This document shows positions 35,800-47,184 of a stretch of 64,000 bases of DNA, piece by piece. The notes under the pieces were generated by a model. The model searched no databases. It was not told the DNA's origin and saw nothing but the letters and a program-made list of their open reading frames with translations. This DNA is from Ashinkailepas kermadecensis. Its lineage: Eukaryota > Arthropoda > Thecostraca > Neolepadidae. The stretch lies in contig JAOTOM010003978.1 in NCBI GenBank assembly GCA_034440615.1, positions 1 to 64,000 on the forward strand, written 5' to 3'. Made by a program: the position numbers and the translations under genes. Numbering within the stretch: the first letter of the stretch is position 1; the number at the start of each line of letters is the position of its first letter.

Positions 35800-36890
35800 T
35801 AAAATAAAAATACCAATTAGGCATAAATTGGCGCATGTGAACTCTTCAGAGTTCGTTATTTCAAGAAATAAAAAAAATGTTGCATGACATAAAGCGAAAA
35901 TACCCGTACATGTAAACAAAAACGTAAGAAACAACATGTCGCCATGGCTCAAAAAGTTGACCTGATTGAGCAAAACCAATGTGATTTTTGGATTCAGCAC
36001 ATCAAAATTGTCCTGTATCAGCTAAAAAAACGACAATAAATTTGGTGTTCACCAGTGTTATTCATCCACTGATACGACTCAACACCCAATCTTTCTGGAC
36101 GCTGAAGCCGAAACGAATCGAAAAGGGATCGCTCAGAGATAACTCCCTCGCTCACCCGCCCACTCTGAACAGGTTTTCCCCGGATAGCCCAGCTAGACAT
36201 CCCAATATCCTGAGTCAAATTTGACCTTGCAAAATGTACTATCACGCACGCGCACTCTGGATCTAGCTGTGCATCTGCCAATGAAAGTCGCCACCGCGAG
36301 GCACGATGGGACGCGGTACCACATTCCCAAAAACACATCCCACCTCTCTATGGCCGAACATGCCACATGCCACCCTCCTCCCACCCTCCACCCTCCAATG
36401 CAGTTTTGAAATCGCGTGTCACATCCCATGGCAGTTCGTTCAAATTCGTAACAAAATTTGAGCATTGATCCAAGCCACACACAAAAATCACGACCTGCAG
36501 CAACTGGGATGAAACAGTTGATTGGCACAACAGACAGCCACTGGACTAAGGGCGCAAACAATGCGTCGGCTGAAAAAAAAACATTGAAAAACGGCCATGT
36601 ATCACATGCCCACCACCGAGGCAACATGGCGTTCAATGGTCGCGCTCAGTAAGCACGCTTATTCATGTCGTCACTAATGGCGCAACTTACAAGCGCCTGA
36701 AAACTCTTGCCTAGCGGAATCGTCCTGCTTCCAGAATCATTCCCTCCTCTTGATTTTGATTTTATTATAATATAAACCATTCCCTCCTCCCCCATGTGTG
36801 TATCTGTACACATGGCATATATCTCACCAATAGTGATATATTATACGTAATAATGCCGCATATCCTAACCCTGTGTTTACCGCTGGTTTG
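35800..36890. other. VKR intron, no gene seen
   Basis: Upstream exons of the transposon-linked gene could lie here on the minus strand but none was recognised. The rest appears unique. Confidence 0.4.
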
Positions 36891-36957
36891 CACAGGGAGT
36901 GGAAGCAGTGGTCGGAACGCTCTCGCCCTGGGCGGACGACGCTGCGCGTCACCTCAC

Positions 36958-37070
36958 CGTCTCGATGGAACTTGTAGTAGTCGTTCTCGCACATGGAGCG
37001 CGTCATTCCGAAGTCTGCCAGCTTCACCATGTGCTTGGCGTTGACCAAGCAGTTGCGGCACGCAACGTCT
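36958..37070 (-). CDS. VKR: VKR exon: catalytic loop and activation loop
   Basis: 113 bp completing HRDVACRN (catalytic loop; Asp is the base) and encoding CLVNAKHMVKLADFGMTRSM, then CENDYYKFHRDG. DFG is intact. The receptor-kinase activation loop normally has three tyrosines in the pattern YxxxYY, as in the insulin receptor; here the first is Cys (codon TGC), leaving only the YY pair. Acceptor GGTGTTCAG, donor GAGACG/GTGAGG. The intron upstream splits the Arg codon of HRD, and the downstream join completes a Gly codon before KLPVRW. Frame intact. Confidence 0.92.
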
Positions 37071-37099
37071 CTGAACACCAAATGTCAGTCTTAAATACA

Positions 37100-37345
37100 A
37101 TGGGTACAGCCGTGCAATGCCGTGCAATGCGACCCTGATGTGCGTCGATGTAATTAATAGTGTCCTTCACATGGCTGGTGAGGGACAGTACTAATTACAT
37201 CGATGCACGTTAGGGTCGCATTACATGTCTGGTGAAGGACAGTGTTAATTACATCGACGCACGTGAGGGTCGCATTACATGGTTGGTGAAGGACAGTATT
37301 AATTACATCGATGCACGTGAGAGTCGCGTCACATGGCTGGTGAAG
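37100..37345. repeat. ~57-bp minisatellite, 4-5 copies
   Basis: Diverged units containing TTAATTACATCGATGCACGT and GGTGAAGGACAGT, inside the VKR intron just upstream of the catalytic-loop exon. Confidence 0.85.
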
Positions 37346-37349
37346 GACA

Positions 37350-37965
37350 GCTTTTGTACAGCTGTTCGACCGCATTCTAGACACATGCGCTTCCTTTGAC
37401 CACGTCCGAGGTTCATTAGGCTATCCATGAAAGTGACCTGGAAATTAGGCTGAGACACAATTTAATTTGCAATGCTACATGATTTTTGTTATCAAGTTAT
37501 CACAGTCAAAGTTTTCTTTGCATTAATGCATTGTTTAGCACTGGCGTAAATTCAAATCAGGTACACATTGTTGCGGATGTACACACTCACGTAAAGCAAG
37601 CACTAAAGAACCATACCCATCATGCACTCACATCATGGGAATCTGGATCACTGGACAACTTGTCGTTTTGAAAACTTAATGCAAGATCGGCGATGTGATA
37701 CGTAAAAAAGCACGCTAAGCAACCAGACGAAAAGCACATCCGAAACAGGAAACGGCATGAGGAACTGAACATGTGCCAACAAGAGTGTTGTTTTATATAA
37801 TTTTGAGGAGGCAAGTGACCCCTCAAAGTTGGCTTTATCCACCCCCATGATTTCAACTTTCAACATGGGGTACTATGGAGTGTGCGCCCAACCCATTTTC
37901 GCCTACCCATTGTCTTCATGTATTTCGCCCCACTCGACGCCAATAATTTTCAGAAATCAAGACCC
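37350..37965. other. VKR intron, no gene seen
   Basis: Unique sequence without recognised features. Confidence 0.4.
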
Positions 37966-37971
37966 ATGCGT

Positions 37972-40528
37972 GACAACCTACCTGTGGAGACGGCCCGGGA
38001 ACTAACACGTGAAACTAACCTGTGGGACGGCCCGAGGAACTAACACGTGACAACTAACCTGTGGAGACGGCCCGAGGAACTAACACGTGACAACTAACCT
38101 GTGGGGACGGCCCGAGGAACTAACACGTGACAACTCATCTGTGGAGACGGCCCGAGGAACTAAACACGTGACAACTAACCTGTGGAGACGGCCCGAGGAA
38201 CTAACACGTGACAACTAACCTGTGGGGACGGCCCGAGGAACTAACACGTGACAACTAACCTGTGGAGACGGCCCGAGGAACTAACACGTGACAACTAACC
38301 TGTGGAGACGGCCCGAGGAACTAACACGTGACAACTAACCTGTGGAGACGGCCCGAGGAACTAACACGTGACAACTAACCTGTGGAGACGGCCCGAGGAA
38401 CTAACACGTGACAACTAACCTGTGGAGACGGCCCGAGGAACTAACACGTGACAACTAACCTGTGGAGACGGCCCGAGGAACTAACACGTGACAACTAACC
38501 TGTGGAGACGGCCCGAGGAACTAACACGTGACAACTAACCTGTGGAGACGGCCCGAGGAACTAACACGTGACAACTCATCTGTGGAGACGGCCCGAGGAA
38601 CTAACACGTGACAACTAACCTGTGGAGACGGCCCGAGGAACTAACACGTGACAACTCATCTGTAGACGGCGAGGAAAGAACCTGTGGAGACGGCCCGAGG
38701 AACTAACACGTGACAACTAACCTGTGGAGACGGCCCGAGGAACTAACACGTGACAACTAACCTGTGGAGACGGCCTCGAGGAACTAACACGTGACAACTA
38801 ACCTGTGGAGACGGCCCGAGGAACTAACACGTGACAACTAACCTGTGGGGACGGCCCGAGGAACTAACACTAGACAACTAACCTGTGGAGACGGCCCGAG
38901 GAACTAACACGTGACAACTCATCTGTGGAGACGGAAACGGTCCGAGGAACTAACACGTGACAATTGGGACGGCCCGAGGAACTAACACGTGACAACTAAC
39001 CTGTGGAGACGGCCCGAGGAACTAACACGTGACAACTAACCTGTGGAGACGGCCCGAGGAACTAACACGTGACAACTAACCTGTGGAGACGGCCCGAGGA
39101 ACTAACACGTGACAACTCATCTGTGGAGACGGCCCGAGGAACTAACACGTGACATACTAACCTGTGGAGACGGCCCGAGGAACTAACACGTGACAACTAA
39201 CCTGTGGAGACGGCCCGAGGAACTAACACGTGACAACTAACCTGTGGAGACGGCCCGAGGAACTAACACGTGACAACTAACCTGTGGAGACGGCCCGAGG
39301 AACTAACACGTGACAACTTACCTGTGGAGACGGTCCGAGGAACTAACACGTGAAAACTAACCTGTGGAGACGGCCCGAGGAACTAACACGTGACAACTCA
39401 ACATCTGTGGAGACGGCCCGAGGAACTAACACGTGACAACTAACCTGTGGAGACGGCCCGAGGAACTAACACGTGACAACTAACCTGTGGAGACGGCCCG
39501 AGGAACTAACACGTGACAACTCATCTGTGGAGACGGCCCGAGGAACTAACACGTGACAACTAACCTGTGGGAGACGGCCCGAGGAACTAACACGTGACAA
39601 CTAACCTGTGGGGACGGCCCGAGGAACTAACACGTGACAACTCATCTGTGGAGACGGCCCGAGGAACTAACACGTGACAACTAACCTGTGGAGACGGCCC
39701 GAGGAACTAACACGTGACAACTCATCTGTGGAGACGGCCCGAGGACTAACTGTAAAGGAACTAACACGTGACAACTCAACCTGTGGAGACGGTCCGAGGA
39801 ACTAACACGTGACAACCTAACCTGTGGAGACGGCCCGAGGAACTAACACGTGACAACTCAACCTGTGGAGGACTAGCCGTGGGGACGGAACATAACCGTG
39901 ACAACTCACCTGTGGGGAGACGGCCCGAGGAACTAACACGTGACAACTCACCTGTGGAGACGGCCCGAGGAACTAACACGTGACAACTCACCTGTGGGGA
40001 CGGCCCGAGGAACTAACATCAATCATCTGTGGAGACGGCCCGAGGAACTAACACGTGACAACTCTAACCTGTGGAGACGGCCCGAGGAAAACTAACTTCT
40101 GTGGGGACGGCCCGAGGAACTAACACGTGACAAACCTGTGGAGACGGTCCGAGGAACTAACACTAACCTGTGGAGACGGCCCGAGGAACTAACACGTGAC
40201 AACTCATCTGTGGAGACGGCCCGAGGAACTAACACGTGACAACTAACCTGTGGAGACGGCCCGAGGAACTAACACGTGACAACTCATCTGTGGAGACGGC
40301 CCGAGGAACTAACACGTGACAACTAACCTGTGGAGACGGCCCGAGGAACTAACACGTGACAACACTCACTTGTGGAGACGGCCCGAGGAACTAACACGTG
40401 ACAACTTACCTGTGGAGACGGTCCGAGGAACTAACACGTGACAACTCACCTGTGGAGACGGTCCGAGGAACTAACACGTGACAACCTACCTGTGGAGACG
40501 GTCCGAGTAATGCAACGTGTCAACACAC
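37972..40528. repeat. 40-bp minisatellite, about 63 copies, each a donor-site copy
   Basis: On the VKR-sense (minus) strand the unit reads CCACAGGTTAGTTGTCACG followed by TGTTAGTTCCTCGGGCCGTCT. The unit nearest the exon is the true exon-intron junction: CACAG/GTGTGTTGACACGTT, then CTCGGACCGTCT. Most units therefore carry CAG/GTTAGT or CAG/GTGAGT, matching U1 5' splice-site consensus. Units at both ends are the most diverged; the middle is nearly homogeneous. It fills about three-quarters of the 3.46-kb intron. Confidence 0.9.
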
Positions 40529-40685
40529 CTGTGCACGTATTTCATATCGGAGAGGTAGCTGAGCGCGCAGGCAACGTCACGAGCCATTGATGTGAGGTTC
40601 CGGTCTGAGAGCTCGTGACACTCTTCTTTGAAACCTTTCTCAGTGACAAGGCTGCGTCGGGAAAGCAGGAACGTCTTCAGATCGC
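40529..40685 (-). CDS. VKR: VKR exon: hinge to catalytic His
   Basis: 157 bp encoding DLKTFLLSRRSL (helix D), ELSDRNLTSMARDVACALSY and LSDMKYVH (helix E), ending inside the HRD Arg codon. DLK after the split Gly codon is the usual hinge-to-helix-D motif of insulin-receptor-like kinases. Acceptor CTGTTGGCAG, donor CACAG/GTGTGT. The real donor is weaker than the copies of it in the adjoining array (GTGTGT against GTTAGT or GTGAGT). Frame intact. Confidence 0.9.
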
Positions 40686-40689
40686 CTGC

Positions 40690-41340
40690 CAACAGAAACA
40701 ATGTGCCCAGGCTACCTACCAACGGAACTGCCTTCAGGCAGCCAGCCGGCATAGGGAAGCACCGCGCCTAAAGGAATGAATGCCTGTCTATCTTTGAAAG
40801 AAGTGCAACCAGGACGTACGCAATGAAACTGGTGCAGCCTCGTCATGAACGCTCCAGCTTACGTATTCATGGATCGCCGACGACAAGTACGTATATCGAT
40901 AATATATTGCTTCGGTCACACGCCACGGCACAATGAATGTAGTGTTTAGGATCACTGATTGGCTCAATTAACCCGCATCCAAATTAAAACATGTATTCTT
41001 CGTGATCTTCCACGGAAACAGTTGGCGTCAGTCTGTGCGCTCGCATATTTTCACACAAAGCATACTTCCGCAGGAAGTTTGCATGTTGGCGAACCAAAAC
41101 AAAATATATGGTGACTATTCACCGCAAACATATTATCTACAAAATGGGCGGTGAGCACTCAACCAAGACGATGCAAAATTTACAAACGTCTCATTGGGTC
41201 AGCGTATTTCTTGCTGCTATGTCAACCATTTTATATAGAAATAAGCTAAATCGACGAGCGGACATATCTGCCATCTACCGGCACAATAAACGACCAATGT
41301 CAACAGGCGTTTCGAACGTGCCGAGGCTCTGAGTTCACCA
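40690..41340. other. VKR intron, no gene seen
   Basis: Unique sequence without recognised features. Confidence 0.4.
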
Positions 41341-41384
41341 CAGCAATAATCCCCAGCATGTGGTGCATTGAAACAAGGCACATA

Positions 41385-41571
41385 TTTGTTTATTGGGTAG
41401 TTCACGACGCACTTTATGCACATTCACGGCTAATGGCGCCGCCCACACTGTTTCGCCGGTGGGCCGCGGGATTGGGAAATGTCCCGAATGGTGCGAGTGT
41501 TCAACCAGGGGCCTTTGGTACCCAGAGCTCAACAACTCAACCACTCGGCCATCCCCGCCCCAACAAGGCAC
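41385..41571 (-). mobile_element. tRNA-derived SINE, family 1, copy 3, full length
   Basis: Same family as 23476-23661, in reverse orientation: on the minus strand it starts GGGGCGGGGATGGCCGAGTG, has a B-box-like element and body, and ends in an AATAAACAAA tail. A perfect 13-bp target duplication AACAAGGCACATA flanks it (41372-41384 and 41572-41584), fixing a length of 187 bp. Confidence 0.9.
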
Positions 41572-41589
41572 ATAACTGATGACCTTCAT

Positions 41590-41815
41590 TTCATGGGTTA
41601 TCCATCAGCCTGACTATACCACCCATGCTTAAGTGGACTATGCAGGCTGATTCATGTTATTTTCCATAACGTCCATCACCAATGCAGGCCTGGAAACCGC
41701 AGCGCCACAGAGCGTGGTAACGGTCGGCCGCAGGACATTCCGACCACGGATGATCACGGAAGAAAATGACGCCGAGTACTGGCTATTGTCACGCGTATGG
41801 GGGTGGGGATGGGGG
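41590..41815. other. VKR intron, no gene seen
   Basis: Nothing recognised; G-rich tract near 41798-41816. Confidence 0.35.
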
Positions 41816-41822
41816 TCCGAGT

Positions 41823-42034
41823 CAGGGGAGAATCCAGGAATGTCTATGGGGGGCATATTTTCTCGACGGGGCGCCTTCGACGGAAACATCGTCGACCGAC
41901 AAAGCCGACAACATCGTCACGAGTGTACCCGAGCATACAGAAGCGGCGCCCTCTCCGGCCGGATGTACACCACCTTTTCATGGAGGGGGGGGCTGGCACA
42001 TGTCTCCGGTGCCCCCTCTCTGGATCCGCCCCTG
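41823..42034. mobile_element. hAT-like MITE, 212 bp
   Basis: Left end CAGGGGAGAATCCAGGA and right end CTCTGGATCCGCCCCTG are imperfect inverted repeats, with internal G tracts. The flanks CCGAGT / CCCAGT agree at only part of an expected 8-bp target duplication, so boundaries are less sure than for the element at 17992. Confidence 0.5.
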
Positions 42035-42039
42035 TGCCC

Positions 42040-43140
42040 AGTTCCGGCGCCGACCGTAACGGCTCGGAGGTTGTGACATGCGGTGGGTGACCTGGGCGCG
42101 TGTCACAAACGGCTCGCTCGGTGCAGTGGACGGGTCGTATTAATGCAACGCTATGAATAGGCGGGTGCAGGCAATCACACTCAGAGACTAGGTCCGCCCA
42201 CTGCGCCACACCCAAGACGTGATTGGTGCCCGCGCCGTGTACTCGTCACCAAACCGGCAGCGAGGTGGAACGCCTTTTGGGCCCCACCGAGATGACCCCC
42301 GGCCGTGTCGCTCCAGCGTGACAGACGGTGTTGAAGATGAGGGAGAACACGGACTGAAACTAGGGGCTTTAGGAGTACGTCTGGAGTAGGTTGGCGGTGA
42401 GTCCTAGAGCGCCTATTCTATGCATGCACATCACACATTCCAAACATCTACTGGAGGTGTCAACGCTGTGGCCAGTAGAAACGTGTTGATATAATACAGA
42501 TTAACTTTGGTGACCTCTGGTGACACTAATATTAGCCTAACATCCCGAAACCTTAGGACGCGTCATTCGGCCAATTCAACGACAGGTTTGGCTTTCTGTG
42601 ACGCCCATAATTGTCCAGATCGAGAGGGGTGGATGATTCACATCACTAGTGACGGTGAGCCCGAGTTCTCTGGTCGCCATGACGCAGGACAAAGTTGACA
42701 TGGGACCATGTGACATGGGACCATGTTGACATGGGACCATGTGAACAGATCCATTTTTCTGTTTTGGCGCCTTTTGAAAGAGAAGTTTAAAAACGGCCCC
42801 GATCGGATTTCCTGATTATCCATAATTTCCCATCTCAATTTATTGATATTATTACTGATGGGTGAGTTTGCCTTCATTCACACGATAAGTTTCATTGACC
42901 ACGGACGCCTTAACGACAATTTGCGGCGTATAGTATACCAATAAAGGAAGCACGCATTCCATGGTTGGTAAGACTGCCATTGGAGGAGTCGAAGTTCTGA
43001 GGTCTCACCTCGGCAGGCCAAGCTGGAAGTTCCTGAGCTGGGCACCGTCTTTAACCGTGCTAAAATGGACAATGTTCAACAGCACAAAACAGAAGCGAGT
43101 TCAGCTGAATCCAACCGCTGTCCACGTCCGTGTCGGTGGT
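42040..43140. other. VKR intron, no gene seen
   Basis: A short run of three TGACATGGGACCATGT palindromic units lies near 42697-42750. Nothing else recognised. Confidence 0.4.
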
Positions 43141-43145
43141 CTCAC

Positions 43146-43317
43146 CGTACAGCATGAACTCCATCACGGTGAGAATTGGCTCCGAGAGAGTGCACACGCC
43201 CAGCAGCTGCACGATGTTGGAGTGGTTGAAGCCCTTCATCACCTCGGCTTCGCTGAGGAAGTCCAGCTTCTCATCGCGAGACGAGTTCAGTTTCAGCGTT
43301 TTCACCGCCACAGAACA
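43146..43317 (-). CDS. VKR: VKR exon: catalytic Lys and helix C
   Basis: 172 bp encoding CSVAVKTLKLNSS (VAVK holds the ATP-binding Lys), DFLSEAEVMKGFNHSNIVQL (helix C with its salt-bridge Glu) and LGVCTLSEPILTVMEFMLY to the gatekeeper and hinge. Acceptor TTTCCACAG, donor TACG/GTGAGA. It starts in phase 0 after the glycine-loop exon and ends one base into a Gly codon that the next exon completes (MLYGDLKTF). Frame intact. Confidence 0.92.
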
Positions 43318-43459
43318 CTGTGGAAAGCGCGAAAGTGGAATAATTGTGGAAAATTTGTGTGGCATATTTATGGACAACGGAATATTTGTAATCGCCTCAC
43401 GCACAATGCCAAAGACAAAGTGTCGTATTGCTTCAGGTTAGAACCTAAATAGACTTCAA

Positions 43460-44690
43460 CTGCGACCATCCAGTTATTCTTGTTTGCACTAACACGTTCC
43501 ACAAAAGACCGATCCCGCACTGGCCTGACCTGCCACTTTGGTGTGCGTAGGATGTGACCTTTTCAGGTGCAGTGTACCAACTTCTCTGATTTCATTCAAA
43601 CTCGCTCATAACCGCTTACGTCGCGTTTTATTCTTGGCCCACTTCTGCCAGCTCACATACCGGGTCTTTCTTTTTCTAGTTGTATGTTATCCAACCACAG
43701 CCATTCAGCACAACATCATACCGGTTATATTTGCTCCACCACATCCCATAGCGTCTGCCTATCATCTTTACGGTGTCGTTTCGCTTAGCTCCCCTCCCAT
43801 TTATACTGCAGTTAGTTATCTTCTTTCATATTTACATTCAATTTCTATCCAACTCCAGATTGGTGTGGTGGTGGATTGGTGTTTAGGGGCGCGTCTGCAA
43901 AGGTCATTTTGCGCCCATAACTGTGTTGGTAGTTAATCTACTATGCTCCTATAGTAGGTTCCTCACATGATTGTTCATTGAAAGCCCCCTAGCTAACATC
44001 TACAAGCTACCCAAGCAGGGGTGTAAGATTAGGGGGACAGGGGGAATTGCCCCCCTCCCCCGAAAAAAAAGTTAATTTTAATATCCACCATATGGCGTTG
44101 CATGGTAAATATAGATCAAATCAGCTTTACCCCTCCCCGGGTCAAACGCGAATCCATCACCCTCGAGCCCGAGCCGCAAGTCTGCCATGGGTGACGTATT
44201 GGCACCACATCAGGCCATGTGGCACACCCGAGCCGCCAGTCTGCCATGGGTGACGTATTGGCACCACATCAGGCCATGTGGCACACCCGAGCCGCCAGTC
44301 TGCCATGGGTGACGTATTGGCACCACACCAGGCCATGTGGCACCGGTGCCATAGCCACACCAGCAATTGCAAGCTTATCATGCTTACGGATACGCATCAG
44401 ATATAATAAATTACACCAGGGGGCTCTTACTGCTTGCAACACGCTTGGTTTTGCTAATGGATCGTTGCAATTAATACTGATAGCAATTAAACGTGGGCAC
44501 ATCGTCGCAGAGGCCAGGTCGACACACCCTCCGATTCGCATCGCGGATCTCGTGCTGGGCGTCTGCCCGTTCGCACGGCCTTCTGCCGGCGCGCGTACCG
44601 GCTCGACCTTTGGCCGACGCTCCTACGACAAGCCTGGCCCAGCCCGGCCTCCGACCTTTGGCCGCCACTCCCCCCGCAACCACCGGCCAG
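43460..44690. other. VKR intron with SINE-like copy and small tandem repeat
   Basis: A family 4 SINE-like copy lies at about 43858-43918 (minus orientation). A 61-bp unit with GAGCCGCCAGTCTGCCATGG is repeated about three times at 44165-44345. A G/C-tract block at 44020-44065 resembles an end of a MITE. No exon. Confidence 0.5.
43858..43918 (-). mobile_element. SINE-like repeat family 4, copy 2
   Basis: On the minus strand: GGGCGCAAAATGACC, GCGCCCCTAAACACCAATCC and an ACC-rich tail, matching copy 1 near 20415-20520. Confidence 0.45.
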
Positions 44691-44699
44691 CCAGACCCG

Positions 44700-45515
44700 G
44701 GTGCACCGGCGACCAGTCGCCGTGAGAGGCCGGCGACGCTGAATGACCTGACCGGCGACCAGTCGCCGTGAGAGGCCGGCGACGCTGAATGACCTGACCG
44801 GCGACCAGTCGACGTGAGAGGCCGGCGACCAGTCGCCGTGAGAGGCCGGCGACGCTGAATGACCTGACCGGCGACCAGTCGACGTGAGAGGCCGGCGACC
44901 AGTCGACGTGAGAGGCCGGCGACCAGTCGACGTGAGAGGCCGGCGACCAGTCGACGTGAGAGGCTGGCGACCAGTCGCCGTGAGAGGCCGGCGACCAGTC
45001 GACGTGCGAGGCCGGCGACCAGTCGACGTGAGAGGCCGGCGACCAGTCGGCGTGAGAGGCCGGCGACCAGTCGACGTGAGAGGCCGGCGACGCTGAATGA
45101 CCTGACCGGCGACCAGTCGACGTGAAAGGCCGGCGACCAGTCGCCGTGAGAGGCCGGCGACCAGTCGACGTGAGAGGCCGGCGACCAGTCGCCGTGAGAG
45201 GCCGGCGACCAGTCGACGTGAGAGGCCGGCGACCAGTCGCCGTGAGAGGCCGGCGACCAGTCGGCGTGAGAGGCCGGCGACGCCGTGTGACCTGACCGGC
45301 GACCAGTCGCCGTGGGAGGCCGGCGACCAGTCGCCGTGAGAGGCCGGCGACGCTGAATGACCTGACCGGCGACCAGTCGCCGTGAGAGGCCGGCGACGCT
45401 GAATGACCTGACCGGCGACCAGTCGACGTGAGAGGCCGGCGACCAGTCGCCGTGAGAGGCCGGCGACGCTGAATGACCGGGCAGTTGAATGCGTCGTCAA
45501 ACAAACCAATGCTCC
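44700..45515 (+). repeat. Minisatellite grown from inside a family 2 SINE
   Basis: Units of about 34 and 63 bp built from CGGCGACCAGTCGCCGTGAG, AGGCCGGCGACGCTGAATGA and CCTGAC. The SINE at 46418 has the same order: CAACCAATCGGCGTGAG, AGATTGGCGACGCTATATGA, CTGAACAG. The array ends with GGGCAGTTGAATGCGTCGTC and AAACAAACCAATGC, matching that SINE's 3' tail. Frames stay open for over 300 codons on the minus strand as a by-product. Confidence 0.8.
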
Positions 45516-45799
45516 TTTTCCCGACCTTCGACACACAGCACCACGCTCGCGCTGTCCATCGTTCCATAGGGCCGGAACAGAATTCCAGTCCTGTGGTGAA
45601 TCATCTTCCGCCTGAACACAGTCCCAAACACGTCTTTTATCACCGATCCTCGTCTCCAGCAATAACTGTGATCTCCGCGAAGGCCGCTAGTCATACGGTC
45701 ATGGCGTGTTCAGACTCAATAAGAGCCACCGGGGCCCATCTTGGTGCAGCTTGTAAAGGGAAGATACTATAAGCCTGGTCGGGAAGATACTTAACACCG

Positions 45800-46350
45800 C
45801 AACCAATACTATATCCTAAATTGTAAAGAAGCTATCTACCAATATCCTAGCCACCCACCCATCTACCGGCATAAATATAACTTCATCCACCTCTAACTAG
45901 AACTCAATAACAAAATATTCCAGCCTAAGAACTTGTCCACCTTATCTTTAAATACCTTCCACGAGGACTCCCCACATCAGCAGGCAGCCTATTGCACTGA
46001 CCAACCACCCTTTCACTGAAAACCTGTTGTCGCTTAATTGGCCTACATCTTTACTTGCCTAACCTGAATTGATGACCCATATGCGATACTCTAAATAGAA
46101 GAGCATCATTCAGAATGAATATATCTAACCCCTGAACGACTTTATAAATTTCAATCATATCGCCCCTTAATCTCCTATTCCTGAATAAGTACATATCTTG
46201 TGCCATAAGCCTTTCTCCATATTATAAGTTACCTAGTTCACTGATGACTCTACTGGCTTTGCGCTACACTCTTTCTAGCATGTCTATATCTCTTTCTGGG
46301 TAAGGGCTCCATGCCTGTACAGAATATTCCAAATAGAGTCGCCCATAGGT
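45800..46350 (-). mobile_element. CR1/L2-type LINE fragment, 3' end of the reverse transcriptase ORF
   Basis: On the minus strand from 46340 the frame reads RLYLEYSVQAWSPYPERDID then MLERV, a stop, KASRVISELGNL, then RRLRGDMIEIYKVVQGL and, further on, FSERVVGQCNRLPADV. This is the well-known C-terminal region following the RT domain of non-LTR elements (the LEYxxQAWSP, RRxRGDLIExYK and RVVxxWNxLP blocks). Several in-frame stops show it is dead. Only about 550 bp remain, consistent with 5' truncation. Confidence 0.8.
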
Positions 46351-46417
46351 TCAGTACTATTTTTTTTCATGACTCGGTTAATACGCTCTCCGAAGCTTGC
46401 GTACCCCTACAGACCCA

Positions 46418-46579
46418 GGGGACGAGTGGTCTAGGGGTAAGATGCTCGTCTCACAATCGAAAGATTGTGGGTTCGAGTCTCACCTGTCGCTACTCTTCGC
46501 CCGCAACCAATCGGCGTGAGAGATTGGCGACGCTATATGACTGAACAGTCGACGTGTCGTAAAACCAATAACCAACCAA
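46418..46579 (+). mobile_element. tRNA-derived SINE, family 2, full length
   Basis: Head with AGTGGTCTAGGGGTAAGATG (A box) and GTGGGTTCGAGTCTCACC (B box), body AACCAATCGGCGTGAGAG, tail GTCGTAAAACCAATAACC then AACCAAC. A perfect 13-bp target duplication CCCTACAGACCCA flanks it (46405-46417 and 46580-46592). The head is Lys/Glu-tRNA-like, but the continuation into a body and the duplications show it is a retroposon, not a tRNA gene. Confidence 0.9.
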
Positions 46580-46729
46580 CCCTACAGACCCACATACGTT
46601 CCATTCAGACACCGCCTCCTTGCCTTTTTATCTGTACATCTCTATATCGCTCCATCATATATCCCTCCATATCTCCATTTCCCCATCTCTTCATCTCTCC
46701 ATGTCTCCATCTCTCCACCCCACTCTTTC

Positions 46730-46893
<164 letters not shown>

Positions 46894-46906
46894 GCTCAGC
46901 ACTCAC

Positions 46907-47108
46907 CCACTCCTCGGTCTGGTCACCCTTCTGCTTCCTCTCGGCAGTGTAGTGTTGCCTGCCGTTCTCCAGCAGCGCCTCGCCTCCGTAGACGAAGCCG
47001 AACGCGCCCTCGCCCAGCTTGCGATTCAGCACGATGTTCTCCCGCTTGACCTCCCAGCCGTCCAGGTCGAGGTCGGTGGCAGTGGCCAGCTCACGTAGCC
47101 GCACGTAC
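46907..47108 (-). CDS. VKR: VKR exon: juxtamembrane and glycine-rich loop
   Basis: 202 bp encoding YVRLRELATATDLDLDGWEV and KRENIVLNRKLGEGAFGFVY, then GGEALLENGRQHYTAERKQK and GDQTEEW. LGEGAFGFVY is the nucleotide-binding loop (GxGxFGxV), complete. Acceptor TTGGTTTAG, donor GAGTGG/GTGAGT. It begins with the last base of a split codon (phase 2) and ends in phase 0. Frame intact. Confidence 0.9.
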
Positions 47109-47184
47109 CTAAACCAAGGCAGCCAGCTCGAGAGACCCCAGAGATCCGGGTGAGTTGCACAGGACACAGGTAGACGGACACCGG

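Noticed and set aside
37972..40528. CRISPR-like array (regular 40-bp repeats)
   Set aside because: No unique spacers; repeats are directly adjacent, in a eukaryotic intron, and derive from a splice junction.
44487..45662. 391-codon minus frame
   Set aside because: Covers the SINE-derived minisatellite; repetitive Arg/Pro/Ser text with no domain.
46418..46495. Possible functional tRNA gene (Lys/Glu-like)
   Set aside because: Flanked by 13-bp target duplications and continuing into a repeated body; it is the head of a SINE.
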